Assembly (NCBI GenBank): GCA_910577785.1
Contig: CAJTNT010000036.1
Span: 1-40,059 of the forward strand
DNA: 40,059 bases
Direction: 5' to 3'
Source of the DNA: an uncultured Lachnospiraceae bacterium
Lineage (GTDB): Bacteria; Bacillota; Clostridia; Lachnospirales; Lachnospiraceae
This document shows positions 32,753 through 40,059 of this stretch, one piece after another. Positions within the stretch are counted from its first letter, which is position 1, and the number at the start of each line of letters is the position of its first letter. The notes under the pieces were generated by a model. The model was not told the DNA's origin. It did not search any database and worked only from the letters and a program-made list of their open reading frames with translations. A program made the position numbers and the translations under genes.

Positions 32753-33061
32753 ATGTCCATAATTCATGTAAACAAAAATAACTTCGATTCTGTAAGAACC
32801 AGCGAAAAGCCCGTACTCCTGGATTTCTACGCCGATTGGTGCGGCCCCTGCCGCATGGTATCCCCCATAGTAGAAGAAATCGCAGCGGAAAACCCACAGT
32901 ACCTGATAGGTAAGATCAACGTAGACAAAGAACCAGAACTGGCACAGAACTTCCATGTCTTAAGCATTCCCACGCTGGCTGTAATCAAAAATGGGGAGGT
33001 CATAAACCAGTCCGCAGGCGCAAGGCCGAAAGCAGAGATCCTTGCCATGCTAAAGGGCTAA
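32753..33061 (+). CDS. trxA: Thioredoxin
   Basis: 102 residues, the normal thioredoxin length. The redox motif WCGPC lies near residues 28-32 (DFYADWCGPCRM), and the cis-Pro loop is SIPTLAVIKNGE near 74. It reduces protein disulfides using thioredoxin reductase. AAAGGAAGG precedes the ATG. No reductase gene is adjacent. The last 12 bases overlap the end of the convergent Crp/Fnr gene, so transcripts of the two may interfere. The promoter carries a Crp-like palindrome. Confidence 0.95.
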   Translation: MSIIHVNKNNFDSVRTSEKPVLLDFYADWCGPCRMVSPIVEEIAAENPQYLIGKINVDKEPELAQNFHVLSIPTLAVIKNGEVINQSAGARPKAEILAMLKG

Positions 33062-33724
33062 TTCCCGGAGACGTTTCTTGTCAAGGATGGTAACGCCTCC
33101 CCTGGAAACCTCCACGATCCCTTCATTGGCAAAATATTTCAGCATTCTGGATACCACTTCACGGGCAGAACCCATATACTTGGCAATCTGCCCGTGTGTC
33201 AACACAATGGTGGACGAACCGGTCCTGGCTGCTTCATCCGAAAGGAAAATTGCCAGACGTTTATCCATACTCATAAACAAAATCTGCTGCATCACCCACA
33301 TCACATCTGAAAAACGGCTGACCGCGGCTTCCAGCGCAAAGATCCGGATGTCCGGATTCCGCCGCGATACTGCCGCAAACGCAGGCCCGCTCACCACGCA
33401 GCACTGGCTGTCCTGTTCCGCGTCTACAAACACGTCAAATGCGACAGCATCCAGCACACAAGAAGCAGACAGCATACACAGGTCGCCTCTGTGCAGACGG
33501 TAAAGCGTGATTTCCCTCCCCTCATCCGACATCATATATAGACGCAGGCTTCCCGAACGTACAAAGATCACGCCGGAACATTCGCTGCCATCATGAATAT
33601 TCTTACCCTTAGGATAAGAAATATGATAGGAATTCTGGCAGATATATTCCCTGTCCGCATCCGATATCATCTCCCAAAAAGGGAAGATTTCTTTGTAAAT
33701 AGATTCAAATACGACTTCTGGCAT
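33050..33724 (-). CDS. Crp/Fnr-family transcriptional regulator
   Basis: About 224 residues. N-terminal cyclic-nucleotide-like jelly roll (about 10-130) with GVIFVRSGSLRLYMMSDEGREITLYRLHRGDLC. A dimer helix follows, then a C-terminal winged helix-turn-helix (THGQIAKYMGSAREVVSRMLKYFANEGIVEV). The recognition helix has the E-x2-SR pattern of Fnr-type proteins. Cysteines in the sensor part (GDLCMLSASC, QCCVVS) could serve redox sensing, but an Fnr-style N-terminal Cys cluster is absent. I start at ATG 33724 (GGAGATGAGG upstream). It is paired convergently with trxA; control of trxA is a reasonable inference. Confidence 0.9.
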   Translation of the reverse strand: MPEVVFESIYKEIFPFWEMISDADREYICQNSYHISYPKGKNIHDGSECSGVIFVRSGSLRLYMMSDEGREITLYRLHRGDLCMLSASCVLDAVAFDVFVDAEQDSQCCVVSGPAFAAVSRRNPDIRIFALEAAVSRFSDVMWVMQQILFMSMDKRLAIFLSDEAARTGSSTIVLTHGQIAKYMGSAREVVSRMLKYFANEGIVEVSRGGVTILDKKRLRELAL

Positions 33725-33828
33725 TCTGTCCTCATCTCCATTTCTTTCTCCCATACCTTACATTGCAATATGCATAATTTCCTGTCCTTATCCGGCACAC
33801 TTCACACCGCTCCCACAAAGATTGTGAT

Positions 33829-34797
33829 TCACAGTAAATAAATAAAATACCCCAAATATCCAAGCAGCAGCAAGCCGCCCTCCGCACGGTTCAAGCTCCT
33901 TCCTCTGAAAGAGAATATCCACAGCAGCAATCCCGCTGCCACAGCCACAATAGAATCCACTATAAATTTACTCTCAAAAACTACCGGCGTTATCAATGCA
34001 GATGTTCCTACCACAAAAAGGACATTGAAGACATTGCTTCCCACAATATTTCCGATTGCTATATCCGCCTTGCCTTTTCTCGCTGCTGAAACGGATGTAA
34101 ACAATTCCGGCAGGGATGTTCCCAGCGCCACAATCGTAAGCCCTAAAAACCGCTCACTCAGACCTATGATCTTTGCTATCTCTGTTGCCGCATCCACCGT
34201 GACGCTGCTGCCGATTACAATAAGCGCAAGACCAACCGCCGTGAACAAAACCAGCATTGCCATACTTTTTTCCTTTTTCTCGCCTTCCCTTGGCGATGAT
34301 TCTCCCTTATTGTCCTTTGAATTCTTGTCAGCGCCTTTTTTTGCCATCTTAAAGAGATAAAAAAGATACAACAAAAAAACAATCCACAATCCGGCTCCTT
34401 CCAGTCTTGCAATTTCATTTCCCGCATATCCCATCCAGAGCAGGATTAACATGATCACAATCATAAAGGGCATTTCAATTTTTATCGTAGAAGATGCAAC
34501 AGGAACCGTTTTTTTTGTCAATAATGCCGTAAGACCTAAAATGATAAAAATATTCAAAATATTGCTTCCCAGTACATTTCCAATGGTAATGCCCGCATTT
34601 CCCTTAAGCGCGGCTGAAATGCTTACCGCAGCCTCAGGAGCGCTTGTTCCCATAGCAACAATGGTAAGTCCGACCACAAGCTGCGAAATCCCAAACCTCG
34701 AAGCAATTCCTGACGAACCATCCACAAAAAAATCCGCGCCTTTGATAAGCATCACAAACCCTGCAGCCAATAAAAATATCTGTAAAACAGCCTCCAT
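33829..34797 (-). CDS. Calcium/sodium antiporter-family protein (CaCA, YrbG-like)
   Basis: 322 residues, about ten spans in two inverted halves. Both alpha repeats are present: VVGLTIVAMGTSAPEAAVSI (about 42-61) and FLGLTIVALGTSLPELFTSV (about 212-231), each followed by a GNVLGSN/GNIVGSN-type stretch (IAIGNIVGSNVFN). A charged cytoplasmic loop (KKGADKNSKDNKGESSPREGE) joins the halves. It exchanges Na+ or H+ for Ca2+ or K+. The ATG at 34797 has GGAGG eight bases upstream; the frame is open further but without a start signal. It lies 108 bp after the Na/Pi gene in the same direction, so may share its promoter. Codon use is more A/T-rich than the block upstream. Confidence 0.9.
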   Translation of the reverse strand: MEAVLQIFLLAAGFVMLIKGADFFVDGSSGIASRFGISQLVVGLTIVAMGTSAPEAAVSISAALKGNAGITIGNVLGSNILNIFIILGLTALLTKKTVPVASSTIKIEMPFMIVIMLILLWMGYAGNEIARLEGAGLWIVFLLYLFYLFKMAKKGADKNSKDNKGESSPREGEKKEKSMAMLVLFTAVGLALIVIGSSVTVDAATEIAKIIGLSERFLGLTIVALGTSLPELFTSVSAARKGKADIAIGNIVGSNVFNVLFVVGTSALITPVVFESKFIVDSIVAVAAGLLLWIFSFRGRSLNRAEGGLLLLGYLGYFIYLL

Positions 34798-34905
34798 GTC
34801 TTCGACCTCCAATCTTTTCACTATTCCCCGGCATGACGGCACGTCTGCATCCTTCCTAATTCTGCGTGGCTGGAACGATTGACGGCATTTCCGAATATTG
34901 ATCAT

Positions 34906-36675
34906 TTATGTTTCTTCACGTTTTTCCAACGAATACTTTTCTGCATATCCTTCATGCAATTCCTGATACAGCTCGTTCCTCTCTTTGACATTCCGTGCAT
35001 ATTGATGTAATGCATGCTGGTCAGTCTCGGATGCCATCTGCTCCTCCGCTATGTTGGAACAATGCTTCGCAATACGCTCCAGGGAAGTAATCATATCTGT
35101 AAGCGCCAAGCCAAGTTCCACAGAACACCTCGCCTTTTTCAGTCTCTTGCTATGGTTCTTTCGGATATCTTTTTTTACCTGACTGATCACATCGGCGAGC
35201 GGATCAATACGAAACGCCATCTCTTTGTCCCCATGTATAAAACCGGAAACCGTATATTCCACAATTTCGAGGGTTGCCTCATAAATTAGCCTTGCTTCAG
35301 CAGTTGCTTTCTTTGAAAATTTTTCCTTGCCCTTATACAGCTTCTTTTGTGTGAATGCGATGCCCTTTGTATAATCGGATATTCTTTCAAAATCCGTAAT
35401 GCACCTGCTGAATGTATTGATGGCTTTACTGTCCTGTTCAGAGAGCGGCTTCGTGGAAAGCTTTGCCAGATAGGACGATAACTCATCTTCCCTGGCATCT
35501 ACCTCCTGCTCAATTTCCATAATTGCCTGCACTGCATTTTCATCATATTTTTCCTGTATGAATACACATAAACTCATTGCCTTTAAGATAAGCTGCGCCA
35601 TATCACACACCGCATTTTTACAATGTGCAACCGCAAACGCAGGTTTTTCCAAAAATCTTTCGTCCAGCGCTTTTCCTGACGTTTCTTGTGTTTCGCCCTC
35701 TGACTGTGGAATGGTTAAATATGCGAGTTTTACCAGCAGCTCAGAAGCAGGAAGCAGCAAGATTGTCGAAACAATATTAAACACGCTATGTATCACTGCA
35801 ATGACTGCACCGTTTGCCGTATCCGACAGAAAAGAAAAATGTATAAAATGATCCATAGCATAAAATACTGCCATAAATACAAATGTACCTATTAAGTTAA
35901 AATAAAGATGTACCAAAGATGCCCTTCTTGCATTCCTGTTCGCCCCAACACTGGAAATCAATGCTGTAACACAGGTTCCAATATTCTGCCCCATGATCAC
36001 CGGAAACGCGGCTCCTACCGTTACGCTTCCAGTGGCGCACATCGCCTGCAAAATTCCGACAGAAGCAGAAGAACTCTGAATCACTGCTGTCAAAACCGCT
36101 CCGACTATCATACCTAAAAGAGGGTTTTCAAATGCCGTAAAAAGCGAAGTAAATTCCGGTACGTCTGCAAGCGGCTTTACGGCGCTGCTCATGGTTTCCA
36201 TTCCAAACATAAGCACTGCAAACCCTATCAGAATCGTTCCCACATCATTCTTTTTCGTATTTTTGATAAACATCACCAGTATCACACCGATGAACGCCAA
36301 TACCGGGGAAAAAGAGGAGGGTTTCAGAAGTTTTACAAAGAAATTCCCACTTTCAATACCGGAGAGGCTTAATATCCAAGAGGTAACTGTCGTACCGATG
36401 TTGGCGCCCATAATCACGCCGACCGCCTGTGACAGCTTCATAATACCGGAATTGACAAACCCTACTACCATAACCGTTGTAGCGGAAGAAGACTGAATCA
36501 CCGCTGTCACGCCTGCCCCAAGCAGGACAGCCTTCACAGAATTATTCGTCATACGCTCGAGTACCTGCTCCAGCCTGCCGCCTGCCATCTTAGACAAGGC
36601 ATCTCCCATTGTTTTCATCCCATATAAAAAAAATGCCAACCCGCCAATCATAGTCAGCAACCCAAAGAAATCCAT
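34906..36675 (-). CDS. Na/Pi cotransporter with C-terminal PhoU domain
   Basis: About 589 residues. The N-terminal half (1-310) is an NptA/YjbB-type sodium-phosphate symporter with the duplicated QSSSA signature: VTAVIQSSSATTVMVVGFVNSG (about 56-77) and LTAVIQSSSASVGILQ (about 197-212), plus GANIGTTVTSW and GQNIGTCVTAL. The C-terminal half (about 340-560) is a helical PhoU-like domain. It transports inorganic phosphate with sodium. I start at ATG 36675 (GGGAGG about 11 bases upstream) rather than 36711. PhoP-box-like repeats overlap its promoter. Confidence 0.92.
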   Translation of the reverse strand: MDFFGLLTMIGGLAFFLYGMKTMGDALSKMAGGRLEQVLERMTNNSVKAVLLGAGVTAVIQSSSATTVMVVGFVNSGIMKLSQAVGVIMGANIGTTVTSWILSLSGIESGNFFVKLLKPSSFSPVLAFIGVILVMFIKNTKKNDVGTILIGFAVLMFGMETMSSAVKPLADVPEFTSLFTAFENPLLGMIVGAVLTAVIQSSSASVGILQAMCATGSVTVGAAFPVIMGQNIGTCVTALISSVGANRNARRASLVHLYFNLIGTFVFMAVFYAMDHFIHFSFLSDTANGAVIAVIHSVFNIVSTILLLPASELLVKLAYLTIPQSEGETQETSGKALDERFLEKPAFAVAHCKNAVCDMAQLILKAMSLCVFIQEKYDENAVQAIMEIEQEVDAREDELSSYLAKLSTKPLSEQDSKAINTFSRCITDFERISDYTKGIAFTQKKLYKGKEKFSKKATAEARLIYEATLEIVEYTVSGFIHGDKEMAFRIDPLADVISQVKKDIRKNHSKRLKKARCSVELGLALTDMITSLERIAKHCSNIAEEQMASETDQHALHQYARNVKERNELYQELHEGYAEKYSLEKREET

Positions 36676-36706
36676 TTGACTATAATCCTCCCTATAGAAT
36701 TTTCTT

Positions 36707-36769
36707 ATCATAAATGCTATCGGATCTATGTAAAATCTAAAAGATAATTAATGTAAAATCTATGTAAAA
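36707..36769 (-). promoter_or_regulatory. Pho-box-like direct repeats and promoter of the Na/Pi gene
   Basis: On the minus strand TTTTACAT occurs three times, at 36762-36769, 36751-36758 and 36728-36735 (spacings 11 and 23 bp, one and two helical turns). The first two read TTTACA-N5-TTTACA, the Bacillus PhoP-box pattern. The third overlaps the -35 position of a TATGAT -10 (36707-36712, 16-bp spacer). This suggests activation by PhoP under phosphate starvation. Confidence 0.65.
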
Positions 36770-36780
36770 TTTTATAGGTT

Positions 36781-37064
36781 TCTAGGCATCCAAAATATTG
36801 TTACAAGGATTCCCCATTCAGCAGGATGAAGCGAAGATCGAGAGTGCCGCTGCTTGGGTCTTATCCATGCAACGGCATTTTATTACTCCAGCGATTTTTT
36901 GAAAGCCCCACATTGTTTCCTATTATCTTTATTTGAAAAAGCCTGCCCTTCGGCAGACTTTTTCGGCAGGAGGAAGGCAGCCACATAACGAATGGCCTAT
37001 GCTCTTCCCTATGAAAGAACGGTTACCAATATGCTAAACTACGCGCGGTGACATCAGCCTACTT
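36781..37064. other. Gene-free stretch with bidirectional terminator
   Basis: No credible coding frame. The only clear element is a hairpin at 36935-36964 (GCCTGCC-cttc-GGCAGAC) flanked by A-run and T-run, which can terminate in either direction; on the minus strand it ends transcripts of the chemoreceptor remnant. The rest (36781-36934 and 36965-37064) shows nothing I can support. Confidence 0.6.
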
Positions 37065-37295
37065 TTAACTTAGCTGGAACTTACGCACCAAGTTATTCAT
37101 CAGCAGGGATTGATCCGACAATTCCTGCGCGGTAGCGGCGCCCGCGGCCATTTGCGTAGCGGGACCCAAAGTCTTTGTCATAACATCATCAATTCCACTC
37201 GCGTTCAGCAGGGCTGTAATCACACCAATCAGCACCGCGCCTACCAACACTACCGACAACATACTAATTTGGATTTTTGATTTGATCGACTTCAT
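37065..37295 (-). pseudogene. Chemoreceptor (MCP) remnant with in-frame internal deletion
   Basis: 76 codons that join the two ends of a methyl-accepting chemotaxis protein. Residues 1-50 are a typical N-terminus: basic start, membrane span MLSVVLVGAVLIGVITALL, then GIDDVMTKTLGPATQMAA. Residues about 52-76 read AATAQELSDQSLLMNNLVRKFQLS, the normal C-terminal end of such receptors. The sensor domain, HAMP and signalling hairpin (several hundred residues) are missing, yet the frame is kept and a good ribosome-binding site (AAAGGAAGG) remains. Deletion between short GC-rich repeats (gcggc near 37135-37150) is possible. It cannot signal. Confidence 0.8.
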
Positions 37296-37698
37296 ATATG
37301 ACCTTCCTTTTACCTATTATTTCTTTAAGACAAGAGAATACCTTTCTAAACTCAATATATGAGATTTTTTGATTGCACTCCCAGTCTTTGATATTTTACC
37401 ATGAATCCACAAAACATTCAATAGATTTTTGTTTTGCATAGGCACCCGTAAAGTAAGGCTTAACATAACGCATATGGGGTAATAGGCAGCCAAATACATC
37501 ATTGCGGCAATGGCAAGCACTGCCTCCGTATTACTCTTTCAATTTATTCCTTGCCAGCAGTTCCAACAACTTCATCTGCCCTTCCTTTTCCCCTTTGTCA
37601 TAGCATATCATTTCCCATGGAATAGCTGGCTATCGTTATTTTCTGCACCCTGGTAGGGATTATCTCATTTTTTACAGGCATTCCTAGCAATCGGAACG
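37296..37698. other. Region without a supportable intact gene
   Basis: The 67-codon minus-strand frame at 37317-37520 has no ribosome-binding site or recognisable motif and I do not call it. On the minus strand near 37552-37640 a short frame reads MICYDKGEKEGQMKLLELLARNKLKE then stops. It looks like the charged tail of a larger protein (Rpn/PD-(D/E)XK transposase-like proteins end this way), but the evidence is thin. The region is best read as decayed DNA. Confidence 0.4.
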
Positions 37699-38304
37699 TT
37701 AGTCTGTGTCCGGCTGCTGTCCATCGTGGGCATCCCACTGGCATTCCATCATCTGCATATCCGTAAATATTGCTTTAAAAGAAGATTCCTCCGGCGAACA
37801 GGCATAGATGCCAAATTGGATCTTTCCATTTCCCTTCTGCATATGACAGATTCTCATTTGGTTAAAATGAATTCCATCTGTGGAGCATTCGACACAATAA
37901 TCATTCTCCCGGCGGCTGAAACGATACCACATGGATTTTACCGAAGCATCAATAACCGTGGTTGCCCAATCAGAATAGCCTCCATTTGTTACAACACTGC
38001 CTAAATGCTGGTATTCTTCATTTTCATATTCAACCGATGCTTTTAGCCAGTTTTCACTGTCGAGATACATCACAATCCCGCACTGATCAAACCTATGGCA
38101 ACTTTCCGCAAATTCTGTTTTTACAACAAAACTGAAATACTTTTCTTCTGTCTCCATTTGAAACACCGGAGCATTATCATTTTGAAAATGGTAATAGGTT
38201 CTCTGCCACAAATCCGTGTGTTGCTTTGTAATAATCTCGGCTCTACCGTTTTCGATTTTATAATCCAGCGGTTCCCTTGTCCATTTAAAATGGGTCATAT
38301 CCAT
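37699..38304 (-). CDS. DUF1349 (concanavalin-like) protein
   Basis: 201 residues, no signal peptide. It matches the DUF1349/YesU-like beta-sandwich pattern: FSFVVKTEFAESCHRFDQCGIVMYLDSENWLKASVEYEN (in parts, about 57-97), LGSVVTNGGYSDW (about 101-113), MWYRFSRRENDYCVECSTDG (about 125-144), and QFGIYACSPEESSF near 167. The fold is lectin/glucanase-like; function in bacteria is poorly known and often linked to carbohydrate use. GGAGGTGAG lies eight bases before the ATG. It has its own promoter (38357-38385) inside the 3' end of the kinase remnant, so is probably expressed independently. Confidence 0.85.
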   Translation of the reverse strand: MDMTHFKWTREPLDYKIENGRAEIITKQHTDLWQRTYYHFQNDNAPVFQMETEEKYFSFVVKTEFAESCHRFDQCGIVMYLDSENWLKASVEYENEEYQHLGSVVTNGGYSDWATTVIDASVKSMWYRFSRRENDYCVECSTDGIHFNQMRICHMQKGNGKIQFGIYACSPEESSFKAIFTDMQMMECQWDAHDGQQPDTD

Positions 38305-38356
38305 TATCTCTCACCTCCAAAATTTTTTTGTTTTTCGAGTATTCATCTGCCGTTAC

Positions 38357-38385
38357 ATTATACTCCTATTCTTTGCAGATTTCCA
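38357..38385 (-). promoter_or_regulatory. Promoter of the DUF1349 gene
   Basis: On the minus strand TGGAAA (38380-38385) and TATAAT (38357-38362) have a 17-bp spacer. It starts about 10 bases beyond the stop of the truncated kinase. Confidence 0.55.
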
Positions 38386-38394
38386 CTCTGTCCT

Positions 38395-39234
38395 CTATCT
38401 TTTTTTGGTGTCTTGTATTTCCACGATCTCTCTCTGCATCTGCTGCACCTGATTTTCCAGCATGGCACGTTTTCTGGTTTCTTCATTGTACTGCACTAAT
38501 TTCTGAAACAATATGACGCTTGCAATAATGGTGGATAGTAGCAGGACGCAGATAACAGGTATCCAGAATTTTGTTGCCGGAACAGTATCGTAAATGATTA
38601 CTGTCATTCCATTCTCAACTGAAATAATCATCATTTTCATAGTCACTGAAATACATAATGCGGCAATGCAGGGTAAAATCAGAAAAACATTCTCATGTGT
38701 CTGTAACAAGTAATATTTTTTAACAAACTTCTTCCTTATCACAAATAAATATACGGATAGCAGAAAAGTATAAAAAAGCGTACATATGATTGCCGTAACT
38801 GCCTTGGAAATATCTGCCCAGAAAAATATCGTATCTGTTGTATTTAACATACTTTTTCCAATCAAAAAATCAAAAACTTTATTCCAAATTCCAGCAAAAA
38901 TAAAACTAAATACACTGGCAATATATTTTATAGTTTCTTTCCCTGCCACAAAACTAACAGCGACAAAAAAATTGTTTTTTGTATCTTTCGCAAAGAGAAG
39001 GAACTGCATGAGCAGCAGGACACAAACATTTAAGATTATCCCCGTGACTTCTTCATCCGGAAATCTGCCATCCAACACTTCAAATACTATAATCTGGATA
39101 AAAAAGTAGGATATTTCCCATACTCCCAAGACTACTCCTTTTCCATATTTCCCTTTCAGGAACCCCCGCGTATATGTATAACTTAATATGCTGTCAATTA
39201 AATATATGGAAACTGGAAATAGCATATCAGACAT
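38395..39234 (-). CDS. Sensor-kinase membrane domain without a kinase domain (AgrC-like, truncated)
   Basis: About 279 residues. Six to seven membrane spans are followed by a coiled-coil linker (LVQYNEETRKRAMLENQVQQM, in parts) of the kind that precedes the GHKL ATPase in AgrC/quorum-type kinases. The protein stops 16 residues later at DTKKR-TAG. No H-box, N-box or G-box follows in any frame before the next gene. The start at 39234 has GGAGGG six bases upstream and overlaps the LytTR stop by eight bases, a normal regulator-kinase coupling. It is either a deleted kinase or a membrane sensor with lost output. It is A/T-rich compared with the 5-33 kb region. Confidence 0.72.
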   Translation of the reverse strand: MSDMLFPVSIYLIDSILSYTYTRGFLKGKYGKGVVLGVWEISYFFIQIIVFEVLDGRFPDEEVTGIILNVCVLLLMQFLLFAKDTKNNFFVAVSFVAGKETIKYIASVFSFIFAGIWNKVFDFLIGKSMLNTTDTIFFWADISKAVTAIICTLFYTFLLSVYLFVIRKKFVKKYYLLQTHENVFLILPCIAALCISVTMKMMIISVENGMTVIIYDTVPATKFWIPVICVLLLSTIIASVILFQKLVQYNEETRKRAMLENQVQQMQREIVEIQDTKKR

Positions 39235-39508
39235 TGACGATCCCTCCATTTTTTACATACCGCATATACGTTTTTATGAAATCAGAATATTTCTTCCTTG
39301 CAAGGAGCAGGTTATCCCCGTTTATGACCTGTATGTTATCTGCGCTGTAAGCGGAGATTTTCTCCATGTTTACCAGATAGCATCTGTGACAGCGGTAAAA
39401 AGTGCTGCCCAGCCTGTTTTCCAGTTCCTCCATTTTCCCATAAACTTCCAGTGTTCCATCCGTTGTATGGATAATGACTTTTTTATTACCGCTTTCTATA
39501 TAGTACAC
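39227..39508 (-). pseudogene. LytTR response regulator lacking its receiver domain
   Basis: The remaining 93 codons are a LytTR DNA-binding domain: KVIIHTTDGTLEVYGKMEELENRL (in parts), then FYRCHRCYLVNMEKISAY, the family's F-x-R-CH-x-x-YLVN motif, and a C-terminal YMRYVKNGG. The roughly 120-residue CheY-like receiver normally in front is missing. Upstream, 12 bases away and in the same frame, the transposase stop codon appears, so an insertion removed the 5' half. A GTG at 39508 is the only start and has no clear ribosome-binding site. It is coupled to the truncated kinase. Confidence 0.8.
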
Positions 39509-39520
39509 TACTTTACAACT

Positions 39521-40059
39521 TTATAAATGATACCCCTGTTTCTTAACTAGCTGTTTTAAGGCATTTATTAAGACATTTGATTTTATGCTGGTTTCGACTT
39601 TTTCTACGAAAATGGCATAAAATACCTGCTGGCGAATCTGTTCGCTTAGAGCAAACCGAAACTCCTGCACGCTTTCTGTCTGATATTTAAAAAACGCCTC
39701 ATCCTGGTATGGCAGCAGCTTCATCGCACAGTATGAAATGTTAATCAGATTGACCAGCATTTCAATCCCTCTGCGGCTGCGGACCATGTAACTGCACAGT
39801 GACCAGAAAGTTTTCTGTTCGTAGTAACTAACTTCTATCGGCCATCGAAATGCATACAGCATCAGGGGAATAAACTGCATCCGGCTGCTCCCTGTCTGGT
39901 TTAGCGGGGATTTCTCCTGCCATGCGCAGAATATCTGCAGCTGTTCCGGAAAAATTGTACTGAAAAACAGGCGTCTGCTGCCGGAAGCTTTTTCCGGGGA
40001 CGTTACGGGCTGACAGCGTTCGGGATGTCGGCGAAGGAAAGCGGGAGGTTTGCCGACGT
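39521..40059 (-). mobile_element. Transposase, C-terminal part, continues past window edge
   Basis: An open frame from the window end to TAA at 39521-39523, about 178 codons. Internal stretches include FPEQLQIFCAW, SRMQFIPLMLYAFRWPIEVSYYEQKTFW (in parts) and CSYMVRSRRGIEMLVNLINI. The pattern of a WPIEVSYYEQK segment, with a Glu in a Y-(F/Y)EQK context, resembles the last catalytic region of DDE (RNase H-fold) transposases. The IS family cannot be fixed from this part. The first ATG in view (39880) is internal, so the real start is outside the window. It abuts the truncated LytTR gene, consistent with insertion or IS-driven deletion there. Confidence 0.72.

Noticed and set aside
37317..37520. 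67-codon minus-strand frame
   Set aside because: No ribosome-binding site, no motif, and it lies among gene remnants.
1..40059. CRISPR arrays, tRNA or rRNA genes, prophage modules, replication origin
   Set aside because: No regular repeat-spacer pattern, no cloverleaf-like segments and no rRNA-like or DnaA-box clusters were seen on reading both strands.

Overview
The window looks like chromosome from a spore-forming anaerobic Firmicute, most likely a Lachnospiraceae (Clostridia) gut-type organism. The reasons are a conserved recA-recX-rny-NUDIX-spoIIM-xerD block, an AddAB-type addB, electron-bifurcating NfnAB, a flavodiiron protein, TRAP transport, and strong Gram-positive Shine-Dalgarno sequences. 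No taxonomic call below family is justified from sequence alone.

Layout. 0-4.4 kb: an unrecognised 386-residue protein, a NUDIX hydrolase, and a tightly overlapping ECF sigma / zinc-finger anti-sigma / two-membrane-protein operon with a candidate ECF-type autoregulated promoter. 4.4-5.4 kb: a 166-bp palindromic MITE-like element and a decayed membrane-protein gene. 5.5-10.5 kb: anaerobic redox genes (flavodiiron protein, NfnAB) plus a response-regulator diguanylate cyclase. 10.6-11.0 kb: a collapsed AAA-ATPase/PD-(D/E)XK gene.

11.1-20.7 kb is the most distinctive part. A six-gene minus-strand operon (a 2-enoate-reductase/FadH-like Fe-S flavoenzyme, a YdiN-like MFS permease, type I 3-dehydroquinate dehydratase, and the TRAP permeases and binding protein DctQ, DctM, DctP) diverges from a LysR regulator and a YdiB-type quinate/shikimate dehydrogenase. 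Together these read as a hydroaromatic acid (quinate/shikimate) uptake and conversion system. The flavoenzyme is a candidate reductase of 3-dehydroshikimate or shikimate, which would make the system an electron sink. Two biosynthetic shikimate genes follow: a chorismate mutase-shikimate kinase fusion and a type I DAHP synthase.

22.9-32.5 kb: the DNA-repair, sporulation and RNA-decay core (xerD, spoIIM, a NUDIX gene broken by one amber codon, rny, recX, recA with a LexA box, addB). 32.6-33.7 kb: thioredoxin and a convergent Crp/Fnr regulator, with a Crp-like palindrome in the thioredoxin promoter. 33.8-36.8 kb: a Na+/Ca2+-type antiporter and a Na/Pi cotransporter-PhoU protein preceded by PhoP-box-like direct repeats. 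36.8-40 kb: visibly more A/T-rich and decaying (a chemoreceptor remnant, a DUF1349 protein, a sensor kinase without its kinase domain, a LytTR regulator without its receiver, and a transposase running off the window). Function calls come from motif recognition; no searches were run.
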